A stretch of DNA of 64,000 nucleotides from Cepaea nemoralis (lineage: Eukaryota > Mollusca > Gastropoda > Stylommatophora > Helicidae), in assembly GCA_014155875.1 (NCBI GenBank), contig JACEFZ010005599.1:317501-381500 (forward strand), given 5' to 3'. Made by a program: the position numbers and the translations under genes. Below, piece after piece: positions 11,315-21,457 of the stretch; the first letter of the stretch is position 1; each line of letters starts with the position of its first letter. The notes beneath the pieces are model-generated. The model was not told where the DNA came from, ran no database searches, and saw only the letters and a list, made by a program, of their open reading frames with translations.

Positions 11315-11502
11315 ACCTGGGCACATCTCGCGGTGATGGCCCTGCTTCTACAGTGCACACCAGCCAACAAGAAAGGCAAGACCAAGAGCCCGAAGCCCGC
11401 CTGTCCACATCTCGACATCATCAAGGAAATTGTCACCCTGAAAGAGATGTTGGCCAATCTCAGCCAGCAGGTGATGATGCAACAGTTCTATTCAGAAGAA
11501 AG
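11315..11502 (+). CDS. Host gene exon 1 of those recognised (signal-peptide-like, helical)
   Basis: An open stretch ends at AAAG|GTGAGT, a strong donor, with two bases of a codon left over. The acceptor is best placed at CTAACCTCAG|ACC (11314), with a good pyrimidine tract and branch-like CTAAC. The translation then starts TWAHLAVMALLLQCTPA, which reads like the hydrophobic core of a signal peptide. A lysine-rich spacer and an amphipathic helix (DIIKEIVTLKEMLANLSQQV) with an NLS sequon follow. Alternatives are a start at the ATG at 11336, which has purine at -3 and G at +4, or an acceptor at 11353. The initiator exon is not seen. The next exon supplies the final codon base in frame. Confidence 0.6.
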
Positions 11503-11554
11503 GTGAGTCCTGTTGTGTCAACTACATCACAATTGCGTGGAAACTACACTGATA

Positions 11555-12132
11555 CGTGAGTAAGTTAATAAGTAAGTCGCAAATGGCTGTAGAAAAATAA
11601 CTAAATATTATAACACATTGAAAGCAGATTATTTGTATGCATACATTGTCCCTTTATTTCTCAACATAATTTCCACCAACGTCGATGCCCTTATCCCATC
11701 GTTTTATCAGTCCTCCCAAACCGGCTGCATAGAACGGCGTCCTCTGTTTTCTAAACCACGTTTTCTCTTCACATTCAACTTCGGCGTCATTCGCGAAATG
11801 TCTCCCATCAAGGTGAGTTTTCAGTGTTTATGCTGACAAATATTGATTCCGTAAAGAAGTGCATAGCCGGGTAGAAAAAGTTACGAGGGTGAGTCAATAA
11901 GTAAGTCACACAGTTCTGTGGGTTGGCTGGTAAATGAAAACAAAGCACGCAGTTCTATGCAGCCGGTTTGTGAGAACTGATAAAACGATGGGATAAGTGC
12001 ATCAATGTTAGTGGAAATTATGTTGAGAAATAAAGGGACAATGTATGTATTCAAATAAACTGGTTTCAAGTTGTTATCATGTGTAGTTATTTTTCTACAG
12101 CCAATTGTGACTTACTTATTAACTTACCCACG
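11555..12132. mobile_element. Mariner-derived foldback element
   Basis: Two arms of about 205 bp (11555-11760 and about 11930-12132) are inverted copies, roughly 85% alike by eye. The dinucleotide TA flanks both ends, as for Tc1/mariner insertions. Each arm reads as the C-terminal tail of a mariner transposase, with PLFLNIISTNVDALIPSFYQ encoded outward to inward. The centre holds a TACGAGGGTGAGTCAATAAG block, typical of a mariner terminal repeat. It lies in the intron after host exon 1. Confidence 0.75.
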
Positions 12133-12186
12133 TACGCTTTCATCCTAACCAACACAGAATAAATATACTAAACTCTTAGTGCACGG

Positions 12187-12760
12187 AATTGAGTTGAATT
12201 GAGTCAAGAACGGACAACAAAGCACTATGGACATTCCCGTACGTACTCTGTCCTCATATGCAACAGCAGCGAAGAGTCCGAATTCTAATGATACGAATAG
12301 CAGTCTGATTATGTGTCATCTGGTCTTTTCTCGGAGTCCTGAGTGTCGGCCAGATCATATGGTCGCTCCCTGTAGCCCATTATCTCCAAGCCATGATTAT
12401 CTACCAGATCTTCTGCACAATGCACACGATTACAAACGGACCTCGACCACACCTGCCTTATCATACACCAGTACCCCACCATGCAGTGCAGACCCAGCCA
12501 ATATGTCCACCTGCTCGTTTCCCACCAGACCAGCATGCCCTGGGGAAACATCCAACAGACGATCTATAATTTTGATTGTTGAATTGAAACCTGGCACTTT
12601 GCCCGAAGTATGCATGTGTTCCCCTTTCTGAGTTATACTTTGTGAGTGCGTTACAATCACGGCATGCATGAGCTGTTTGTCCTCAGGTCAGCGGAACTCC
12701 ACCGTGACTGCCTCCACCTCCATTCTCAGATACGAGTTGTGGTATCGTATGCGCTGAAAC
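12187..12760 (-). pseudogene. LINE-C 3' end: RNase H tail and 3' UTR
   Basis: On the minus strand, 12669-12430 encodes the end of an RNase H domain (SPGHAGLVGNEQVDILAGSA). The 3' UTR follows down to about 12187, closing with repeats of the AACTC type. Pieces of the same 3' UTR recur at 22312-22452, 26399-26470, 26693-26762, 44935-45035 and 55388-55630. It is a 5'-truncated I-type LINE copy. Confidence 0.75.
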
Positions 12761-13018
12761 AGAAGCCATAGTATATGTGATTAGGTAGATACGCTAATGT
12801 CATGAGAGAGGTCGGATGAAAGTGTCAGACTTGCACTCAACACCTAGCTAAGTATGGGAATCACTGGCCACATATTCTTCCGTGCATTCATCCCTACACA
12901 ATATGGTGACTTCTTCGCAACATCTTTTAAGTGCGCGAGCTGAAATCACGTTTATTAAGTAAAGTGTTCTTTTATTTTGTTTTAGAGAAGGGTGTTAAAG
13001 GCCAAAGGTTAACTTTAC
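12761..13018. other. Unassigned intron sequence
   Basis: No coding signal or clear repeat seen. Confidence 0.5.
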
Positions 13019-14176
13019 CTCATATGTGTACCTAACACATGTCTGGGTAATTTCAACCAAGACAGCCACTACATGTTTACCTAACACTTGTCTGTGTACA
13101 TCAGTAATTACAACCAAGACAGTCACTACATGTCTGCCTAACACTTGTCTTATTGTTCACCATATGTGTGCATAACGCTTGTCTTATTGTTCAGGCTTGG
13201 CCATGGGAATCCCATGGGAAATGTCCTATGGGATGGGATGTGATGGGACAGGCATAAATTACCATGGGATGTAAAATATGTCCCATGGACAAGCCTGCTT
13301 ATTGTTCACCACATGTCTGCCTAATATTGTCTTATTGTTCACCACATGTCTGCCTAATACTTATCTTATTGTTCATCACATGTCTGCCTAATACTTATCT
13401 TATTGTTCAGCACATGTCTGCCTAATATTGTCTTATTGTTCACCACATGTCTGCCTAATATTGTCTTATTGTTCACCACATGTCGGCCTAATAATTATCT
13501 TATTGTTCACCACATGTCAGCCTAATACTTATCTTATTGTTCACCACATGTCTGCCTAATACTTATCTTATTGTTCATCACATGTCTGCCTAATATTGTC
13601 TTATTGTTCACCACATGTCTGCCTAATACTTATCTTATTGTTCATCACATGTCTGCCTAATACATATCTTATTGTTCACCACATGTCTGCCTAATATTGT
13701 CTTATTGTTCACCACATGTCTGCCTAATACTTATCTTATTGTTCATCACATGTCTGCCTAATACTTATCTTATTGTTCACCACATGTCTGCCTAATATTG
13801 TCTTATTGTTCACCACATGTCTGCCTAATACTTATCTTATTGTTCATCACATGTCTGCCTAATATTTATCTTATTGTTCACCACATGTCTGCCTAATATT
13901 GTCTTATTGTTCACCACATGTCTGCCTAATACTTATCTTATTGTTCACCACATGTCTGCCTAATACTTATCTTATTGTTCACCACATGTCTGCCTAATAC
14001 TTATCTTATTGTTCACCACATGTCTGCCTAATACTTATCTTATTGTTCACCACATGTCTGCCTAATACTTATCTTATTGTTCACATATGTCTGCCTAATA
14101 TTTATCTTATTGTTCACCGCATGTCTGCCTAACAATTGTCTTATTGTTCACTACGTGATGCCTAATACTTGTCTTA
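13019..14176. repeat. 34-bp minisatellite 1
   Basis: About 30 tandem copies of a 32-35 bp unit containing CACATGTCTGCCTAATACTT and ATCTTATTGTT. The leftmost units are the most diverged. A 110-bp palindromic element interrupts it at 13193-13302. A pair of inverted SINEs (14177-14732) splits off the last two units, which then run into the acceptor of the next host exon. Confidence 0.95.
13193..13302. mobile_element. Short palindromic element, copy 1
   Basis: About 110 bp bounded by AGGCTTGGCCATGGGA and its inverted partner TCCCATGGACAAGCCT (15 of 16 bases match). The interior is built from CCATGGGA-type words and CAGGCATAAATTACCATGGG. It sits exactly between two minisatellite units, both of which carry CTTATTGTTC, so a target duplication cannot be told from the repeat. 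A second copy is at 43605-43742. Confidence 0.7.
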
Positions 14177-14400
14177 ATTAAACATTGAGCACAACCCACT
14201 ACTGGCAACGCTGATCGTATTCCGGTACGAATCTAAGGCCTTGTTCATGTCAGTATGGAAGCACTAGACTCGAGTTTCGCTCTCGCTTGAGCTCGTCAAT
14301 AGTGCATATACTTGACTGGACCCAGGATCAAATCGGATCACTGGCGTGTGAGGCGGGTGTGTAACCACTAGTGCCTTGCCAGTCGAGAAGACATGATCAT
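14177..14400 (-). mobile_element. SINE S4 (tRNA-derived), left arm of an inverted pair
   Basis: On the minus strand it has an A box in ACTAGTGGTTACACACC and a B box near GATCCGATTTGATCCTGG. The body runs to GTTGTGCTCAATGTTTAA. It faces a second copy 60 bp away. Confidence 0.75.
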
Positions 14401-14454
14401 TCGGGGGCCACGTCGATTGACGGATGTCAGTCGCGGCACTCGGGCAAATTTTGA

Positions 14455-14732
14455 GCTATAGCCTACGATTGGTGACGTGGCGATATTCTAGTGTGATAAT
14501 TTGATCGCGTTTAGCGTGTGACGCGTGGTCTAGTGGTTACACACCTGCCTAACAAGCCAGTGATCCGGGTTTGATCCTGGGTCCAGTCAATGATATGCAC
14601 TACTGACGAGCTCATACGAGGCCTTAGGTTCGTACCGGAATATTATCAGCGTTACCAGTAGTGTGTTGTGCTCAATGTTTAAATCTCAAATCCCGGGGGG
14701 AAAAAAAACAAATAAATCAATTTTTTTTAAAT
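14455..14732 (+). mobile_element. SINE S4, right arm of an inverted pair
   Basis: The same family on the plus strand, with TGGTCTAGTGGTTACACACC (A box) and GGGTTTGATCCTGG (B box). It ends in CTCAATGTTTAAAT and an A-rich tail. Together with the left arm it forms an inverted repeat of about 500 bp. Confidence 0.75.
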
Positions 14733-14788
14733 ATTGTTTACCACATGTTTGCCTAACGCTTGTCTTATTGTTTACCACACGGACTCAG

Positions 14789-14925
14789 GGCACGCACTGA
14801 CGGCGACTCTGGAATCAAAACTGTTCGTGGAAACAAGAAGGGGCTCAAAAATTACGAGGCCGCTAACCATCTTTCTCCGGCGGCTTTTGCCATCCACGAC
14901 CATTCCAATTACGACAGGACAGTTG
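14789..14925 (+). CDS. Host gene exon 2
   Basis: The acceptor is CACGGACTCAG|GG (14788), preceded by a T-rich tract supplied by the last minisatellite units. The exon joins the previous one at an AG|G arginine codon. It encodes ARTDGDSGIKTVRG and then NYEAANHLSPAAFAIHDHSN and YDRTV, ending with one base of a codon at G|GTCAGT, a slightly weak donor. The GDSGIKTVR motif and the acidic/aromatic HDHSNY segment continue smoothly into the next exon. No known domain is recognised. Confidence 0.7.
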
Positions 14926-14933
14926 GTCAGTCT

Positions 14934-14935
14934 AA

Positions 14936-15002
<67 letters not shown>

Positions 15003-15059
15003 CCGTCATTATTATCATAATCATTATCATTGTCGTCGTCGTCGTCGTCGTCGTCGTCG
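14934..15059. repeat. (ATC)n and (GTC)n microsatellite
   Basis: About 22 ATC triplets, then a short ATT/ATC block and about seven GTC triplets. It begins eight bases after the exon 2 donor. Confidence 0.95.
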
Positions 15060-17590
15060 CAAATGTTGTAATTGTAATGGGACTACATTCACATGTCAAA
15101 TGTTATTGTAATGGGACTACCTTCACATGTCAAATGCTGTGTAACTGTAATTGGACTACCTTCACGTGTGAAATGTTGTAACTGTAATGTGACTACCTTC
15201 ACATGTCAAATGTTGTAGCTGTAACGGGACTACCTTCACGTGTCAAATGTTGTAACTGTAATGTGACTACCTTCACATGTCAAATGTTGTAACTGTAATG
15301 TGACTACCTTCACATGTCAAATGTTGTAACTGTAATGTGACTACCTTCACATGTCAAATGTTGTAACTGTAATGTGACTACCTTCACATGTCAAATGTTG
15401 TAATTGTAATGTGACTACCTTCCCATGTCAAATGTTGTAATTGTAATGTGACTACCTTCACATGTCAAATGTTGTAAATGTAACGTGACTACCTTCACAT
15501 GTCAAATGTTGTAACTGTAATGGGATTACCTTCACATGTCAAATGTTGTAACTGTAACGGGACTACCTTCACATGTCAAATGTTGTAATTGTAATGTGAC
15601 TATCTTCACATGTCAAATATTGTAATTGTTATGTGACTACTTTCACATGTCAAATGTTGTAATTGTAATGTGACTACCTTCACATGTCAAATGTTGTAAC
15701 TGTAACGGGACTACCTTCACATGTCAAATGCTGTAACTGTAATGTGACTACCTTCACATGTCAAATGCTGTAACTGTAATGTGACTACCTTCACGTGTCA
15801 AATGCTGTAACTGTAATGGGACTACCTTCGCATGTCAAATGCTGTAACTGTAATGTGACTATCTTCACATGTCAAATGTTGTAATTGTAATGTGACTACC
15901 TTCACATGTCAAATGTTGTAATTGTAATGGGACTACCTTCACATGTCAAATGTTGTAAATGTAACGGGACTACCTTCACATGTCAAATGTTGTAACTGTA
16001 ATGGGATTACCTTCACATGTCAAATGTTGTAACTGTAACGGGACTACCTTCACATGTAAAATGTTGTAACTGTAATGTGAATACCTTCACATGTCAAATG
16101 TTGTAACTGTAATGTGACTACCTTCACATGTCAAATGTTGTAACTGTAATGTGACTACCTTCACATGTCAAATATTGTAATTGTAATGTGACTACCTTCA
16201 CATGTCAAATGTTGTAATTGTTATGTGACTACCTTCACATGTCAAATGTTGTAATTGTAATGTGACTACCTTCACATGTCAAATGTTGTAACTGTAATGG
16301 GACTACCTTCACATGTCAAATGCTGTAACTGTAATGTGACTTACCTTCACATGTCAAATGCTGTAACTGTAATGTGACTACCTTCACATGTCAAATGCTG
16401 TAACTGTAATGTGACTACCTTCACATGTCAAATGTTGTAATTGTAATGTGACTACCTTCACATGTCAAATGTTGTAATTGTAATGGGACTACCTTCACAT
16501 GTCAAATGTTGTAAATGTAACGGGACTACCTTCACATGTCAAATGTTGTAACTGTAATGGGATTACCTTCACATGTCAAATGTTGTAACTGTAACGGGAC
16601 TACCTTCACATGTAAAATGTTGTAACTGTAATGTGAATACCTTCACATGTCAAATGTTGTAACTGTAATGTGACTACCTTCACATGTCAAATGTTGTAAC
16701 TGTAATGTGACTACCTTCACATGTCAAATATTGTAATTGTAATGTGACTACCTTCACATGTCAAATGTTGTAATTGTTATGTGACTACCTTCACATGTCA
16801 AATGTTGTAATTGTAATGTGACTACCTTCACATGTCAAATGTTGTAACTGTAATGGGACTACCTTCACATGTCAAATGCTGTAACTGTAATGTGACTACC
16901 TTCACATGTCAAATGCTGTAACTGTAATGTGACTACCTTCACATGTCAAATGCTGTAACTGTAATGTGACTACCTTCACATGTCAAATGTTGTAAATGTA
17001 ACGGGACTACCTTCACATCTCAAATGCTGTAACTGTAATGTGACTACCTTCACGTGTTAAATGCTGTAACTGTAATGGGAATACCTTCACATGTCAAATG
17101 CTGTAACTGTAATGGGAATACCTTCACATGTCAAATGTTGTAACTGTAACGGGACTACCTTCACATGTCAAATGTTGTAACGGTAACGGGACTACCTTCA
17201 CATGTCAAATGTTGTAATTGTAATGTGACTACCTTCACATGTCAAATGTTGTAACTGTAATGTGACTACCTTCACATGTCAAATGTTGTAACTGTAATGT
17301 GACTACCTTCACATGTCAAATGTTGTAATTGTAATGTGACTACCTTCACATGTCAAATGTTGTAATTGTTATGTGACTACCTTCACATGTCAAATGTTGT
17401 AATTGTAATGTGACTACCTTCATATGTCAAATGTTGTAACTGTAACGGGACTACCTTCACATGTCAAATGCTGTAACTGTAATGTGACTACCTTCACATG
17501 TCAAATGCTGTAACTGTAACGGGACTACCTTCACGTGTAAAATGCTGTATTTGTAATGGGACTACCTTCACATGTCAAAGGCTGTACCTG
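15060..17590. repeat. 37-bp minisatellite 2 with higher-order structure
   Basis: About 68 tandem copies of a 37-bp unit, of the form TGACTACCTTCACATGTCAA then ATGTTGTAACTGTAATG. Variants at fixed sites (GTAATG/GTAACG, TTGTAA/CTGTAA, AACTG/AATTG/AAATG) are shared in blocks. A run of about 15 units near 15950-16500 is copied at about 16506-17000 with the same variant order (556-bp offset). An earlier related block lies 13 units (481 bp) upstream. Confidence 0.97.
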
Positions 17591-17616
17591 GGACTATCTT
17601 TACATATTTCATTATT

Positions 17617-17806
17617 GAGAGCTGCGGTAGCGCAGTAGCTTGCATGCTTGCCTTCCGACCTGGTGGTAATATGTTCAAATCCCCAGCGAGTTGGGTTTCT
17701 TTACATTAGCCGGGGATTAAAGATCAACCTTGCCTAAATGGATATCAGAACATGTTATGGGAAGACAATGCGGCAATTGTCAGATTAATCTCATCACTCA
17801 TCATCA
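17617..17806 (+). mobile_element. SINE S3 (tRNA-derived)
   Basis: The head GCTGCGGTAGCGCAGTAGCT (A box) and ATGTTCAAATCCCC (B box) are clear. The tail runs into ATC triplets. Related copies are at 19362, 44605, 53690 and, inverted, at 43945. Confidence 0.75.
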
Positions 17807-18330
17807 TCATGTACGATGTCGGTAAGTGAGTGTGGTCAAGTTTTCGCATCTCACTCGATCACCAGAGTCGTGTATCAGCTCAGTGTTCTTGTCTCGACCA
17901 TACAACGTGGCCAAGCCATCCAGGTATTTACTTCTCTGTCGTCCCCTTGTTCTCTTCCCCTCGATCTTGACAGTTGTCACCAAGTTCTTCAATTTATTTT
18001 TTCTCATAACGAGACCAAGAAATTGTGACTGTCTACGTCTAATTTCCCTAATCAGTTTACAGTTTTCATTTGTTTCTTGTAGGACTTAGTCACTGGTGTT
18101 TCTGTCTGTCCATGGTATTCTTTGCATTTTCGTCAGAAACCACATTTCCACATCTTTCATATGTTTTTCAACTTGTCTGTTCATTTTCCATGCTTCACAT
18201 CCATATAACAGCACAGAAGATCAGGTTCTATGTAGCACCTCAACACTCTTTTTATCGTTGCAGATTACATCTTTTTATTGGTCAGTATGTTATTTTGTTG
18301 ATCGAGTGGAATAGCGAGTCATGAACTCCT
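17807..18330 (-). pseudogene. LINE-D 3' end
   Basis: On the minus strand, 18007-17807 encodes KIEGKRTRGRQRSKYLDGLA and GRDKNTELIHDSGDRVR, the C-terminal tail of a non-LTR RT also present at 31611-31826. Further upstream on that strand, sequence to about 18330 matches the preceding post-RT region of that family. Stops are present. Confidence 0.8.
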
Positions 18331-18535
18331 TTGCTTACCGGCATAGTATATGATGGATGGATGGATGTTTTTCATCTTGCAGTTGCCTTCGCCATTTCGA
18401 TTCTTGTTATCTCATCACTAATCAAACGCCGACTGGTTTATATAAATATGGATCTAGCGTCATCGGCCCGGGTTTCCCCAAGGCGTGAAACAGGGTCAGT
18501 TACTTACTGTGTACTAACATTATTGACTATTGCAG

Positions 18536-18699
18536 GATTAGGGGAAATGGGCGTGGTCCTGAATGGGATAGAATTCAGAACTCGCCATAACGACTACAAA
18601 CTGATCATGCCTTCTAGAAGATCCCAGAACTACCACGCTGTGGAGGATATACCTTTTCCCGGGGTGCCACCTGAAGTGTCAAGGAAACGGACCGTTCAA
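18536..18699 (+). CDS. Host gene exon 3
   Basis: The acceptor is GACTATTGCAG|GA, and its first two bases complete a glycine codon begun in exon 2. The exon encodes LGEMGVVLNGIEFRTRHNDY, then KLIMPSRRSQNYHAVEDIPF and PGVPPEVSRKRTVQ. It ends at a complete codon before GTAAGT, a consensus donor. It is 164 nt. The regular alternation of hydrophobic strands suggests a folded domain, but I do not recognise the family. Confidence 0.85.
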
Positions 18700-18702
18700 G
18701 TA

Positions 18703-19312
18703 AGTTTATTGGTTGATTGGACGGTTGTTTGTTAGGTTGAGTGAATGGTTGGTTGGTTGTTTTGGTTGGTTGGCTATTCTGTTTGGTTGGTTGATTCGTT
18801 GTTGTGGCTCGTTGGTTGATTGTGTTGGTTGGTTGGTTGGTTGATTTGTTCTTTTATTTGGTTGGCTGGTTGGTTTTTTGGATGGTTAATTCGTTGTATT
18901 TGGTTGGCTGGTTGGTTGGTTGATTGATTGGTTGACTGGTTGATTGGTTGGTTGGTTTATTGGTTAGTTGGGTGGTTTATTTGTTGGGTGGTTTATTTGT
19001 TGATTTGGTTGGTTGGTTGATTGGCTGCTTGGTTGGTTGATTAGTTGTTATGGCTGGTTGAGTGGTTGATTGGTAGCTTGGTTGTTTTGATTGGTTAGTT
19101 GCCTGGTTGGTCGATTAGTTGCGTGGTTAGGTTAGTTGGTTGATTAGTTGATTGGTTGCTTGATTAGTTGGTTGGTTGCTTGATTAGTTGGTCAGTTGCT
19201 TGATTAGTTGGTTCGTTGCTTGCTTGTTTTGATTAGTTCAATGACTGGTTGTTTGCTTGATTATTTTGGTTGGTTAACTGACTGGTTGATTGGTTGGTTG
19301 ACCAATTAAAAC
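18703..19312. repeat. GGTT-type degenerate array
   Basis: About 600 bp of GGTT/GATT/GGCT tetranucleotides, strongly G/T on the plus strand and poor in C and A. It starts almost at the exon 3 donor (GTAAGTTTATTGGTTGATTG). A short cousin in the opposite sense is AACCAGCC at 63503-63560. Confidence 0.9.
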
Positions 19313-19361
19313 GTGCTAGATGGAAATAGAAGAAAGATGCCTGACTCATTCACCAATCAAT

Positions 19362-19650
19362 GAGCCGCGGTAGCATAATGGTTAGAACTGAGTAGCATAG
19401 TGGCCAGAGCTCAGGAGCACAGTAACTAGAGCTCAGTAGCGTATTTTATAGAGCTCAGAAGCATAGTGGCTAGACGCTCGCCTACCGACCCGGTGGTCAT
19501 GGGTTCGATCCCCAGCTTTGCGAAATCGGGTTTTTTTTTTTCAAAATTGACATGGGCTCCTGGGTCGACCCAGCGTAATGTGGATACCAAGAAATGTTTT
19601 GGGACATAAAGGCGACCGACGTGCTACTGGCCACATCACCCACCGATGGT
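19362..19650 (+). mobile_element. SINE S3 with duplicated head
   Basis: The A-box region GCGGTAGCATAATGGTTAGA is repeated about four times in degenerate form (19370-19470), before a single B box GGGTTCGATCCCC. The body with GGCGACCGACGTGCTACTGG matches the copy at 44605. Confidence 0.75.
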
Positions 19651-19789
19651 CTATAAAACATGGGTCTAGCACTATATGCCCATTGTGCAATAAGGTGTGT
19701 GAGAGGCTCCTGGACTGTCTAACCTTCATCAGTTTCAAATTTTGAATAACGAAGACGCAAACAAGAGATTGCACGATTTATTGCCTTGC

Positions 19790-20070
19790 AGCTCAGTATG
19801 ACCAAATGGATAAGAACGCGTGTTCTTAAACATCCACTTTGCTGCTGCCGAAAAAAGGGGTTCAACTCCTACACCGGACAGTTGGATTAAAATGTTGACC
19901 TAGTGTCCATGACTTGGGGATGTTAATTACATGTTCCTCTGAAGTCGGAGTAGGTTCGCCTGATGGCGAGGGACACTGTTAATAGGGAAAGCTAATCCAC
20001 ACGCAAAATTCAGTCAAGAACTACTAGAAGTAGTGTGTATGAACTACCTTGAGTTCAAAGCCAGCGAGGG
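19790..20070 (+). mobile_element. SINE S5 (tRNA-derived)
   Basis: A box within CCAAATGGATAAGAACGCG, B box GGGGTTCAACTCC. The body contains GTAGGTTCGCCTGATGGCGA and ends near GAGTTCAAAGC. Other copies are at 42985-43270 (minus) and 54310-54530 (plus). Confidence 0.75.
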
Positions 20071-20441
20071 CAAAGGATAAACAAAAATTGCTTGACATAT
20101 TTCGTTGCATCCCGCTAGGTACATAATGCAGAAATCACACAACATAAACTGCCAGCCACAGGGAAAAGCCAACATTGTGCAAACAAAACGACATGATAGC
20201 CATTTCAAAATTACCGTGATAGACAATTCAAATTACTGTGTGAATGTGTACGTTATATTTATATTTCAGCTTTGAAAGATTTATTTAATTACTTTAATTT
20301 ATGTTGTATGATTTCTGAATTATGTACGTGATGAGATGCAGCGAAATATGCCAGTCAGTAAATCGTGCAATCTATTGTTTGTGCCTTCGTTATTCAAATT
20401 CACTACGGGAAAACATTGATTTAAATATCACATTTTACTAG

Positions 20442-20639
20442 GAGCAAATTGTAGAGATGCGGGAATGGTTTAAGGCCTTCCAGAATCAGGACAGCAGCCG
20501 GAGAGACTACACTAAATACTTTAACCCAGTTCTATGCTACCTGGAAGGGGCTTGGACACTTGACCAAGAGATAGTAGAGCCGTTTCCAAGCGACAGACAC
20601 TGGCTGGACGCCACATCTTGGGCTGACCTGCACGCGAAG
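20442..20639 (+). CDS. Host gene exon 4
   Basis: The acceptor is CATTTTACTAG|GAG and the donor is GCGAAG|GTAAGG; 66 whole codons, phase 0 at both ends. It encodes EQIVEMREWFKAFQNQDSSR, DYTKYFNPVLCYLEGAWTLD and ends PSDRHWLDATSWADLHAK. The tryptophan-rich composition suggests a folded extracellular domain. Because it is a multiple of three it could be skipped without a frameshift. No family recognised. Confidence 0.88.
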
Positions 20640-20661
20640 GTAAGGGGTGTTGCTTCTTGAA

Positions 20662-21034
20662 GATAGGTGTTGCTTTTATAAATACATTTCACTGGCTGCG
20701 GAACCGCCCAAGACCACGGAAAATAACATCAGAAACTAATGCTCAGGTAGTATTCAGCAGCGGGTCACGGTAACTCAATGGCTACTACGTCATCCTACCG
20801 ATACTGAAGACATATTGATGAATCCTAAATAGAAGTACAGATTTAAAACAAAAATTGCGTTGGTTACAGGTCAACCGAGCCTAATGCTGATAACAGGAAA
20901 TTCTCTTGGAAGTAAAGCAGTCAGCGTAATACTAATCGGAACATCCACCGCTGCTGATTTTTCTATAAACATATGGGGGATAGCAGTGTACACCCAAATT
21001 AACCTTTAGGTTTAAAAAAAAAATGTTAGTTGCA
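20662..21034. other. Unassigned intron sequence
   Basis: No coding signal or clear repeat seen. Confidence 0.5.
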
Positions 21035-21262
21035 TAGTCTTTATAAGACGTGATAGTCAACCCCAGCGTTTTTAGGCTGATTGTGATTTCTTGGCAAGTT
21101 TACCGTTCTGTAGTTTGCCATTTCTTTCTGAACAAACATTACATATCTTTATATGGGAACCAGCGCAAGACGGTTTGCTTCCAAATCGCCGGCAGCTGTG
21201 TTTCGAACGCGGTAAGTGGAATTACGATTTGCATTTGTAACCCTTTCCCCACAGAGCCTTTA
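21035..21262 (-). mobile_element. SINE S2 (tRNA-derived)
   Basis: Minus-strand head ending near GGCTCTGTGGGG, with a B-box-like GCGTTCGAAACAC. The body holds a complement of TTTGCCATTTCTTTCTGAAC. It is related to 62929-63127 and 63298-63480. Confidence 0.65.
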
Positions 21263-21345
21263 AAGGGGTCCCTAAACTATGTATACAGTTTAAAGGGATC
21301 CCTAAACTATGTATAAAGTTTAAAGGGGTCCATAAACTATGTATC
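21259..21345. repeat. 30-bp triplicate
   Basis: Three tandem copies of a unit starting TTTAAAGGGGTCCCTAAACT, directly after the S2 head. Confidence 0.9.
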
Positions 21346-21457
21346 TAAGACTCCACATGGAGTGGAAAAGGGGCCTTCTGCTTATTGATTAGAACTAATG
21401 GAATATAGATGAAAACGTGTGCATAAGAAGACAGAACAAACAACAGACACTTTAAAG

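Noticed and set aside
10326..11326. 282- and 318-codon minus-strand frames rich in Ser/Gly or Val
   Set aside because: They come entirely from triplet repeats in which every component is a multiple of three; no start context or non-repeat sequence supports a gene.
15060..17590. CRISPR-like regular 37-bp repeats
   Set aside because: Units are contiguous without unique spacers, and the context is eukaryotic intron. It is a minisatellite.
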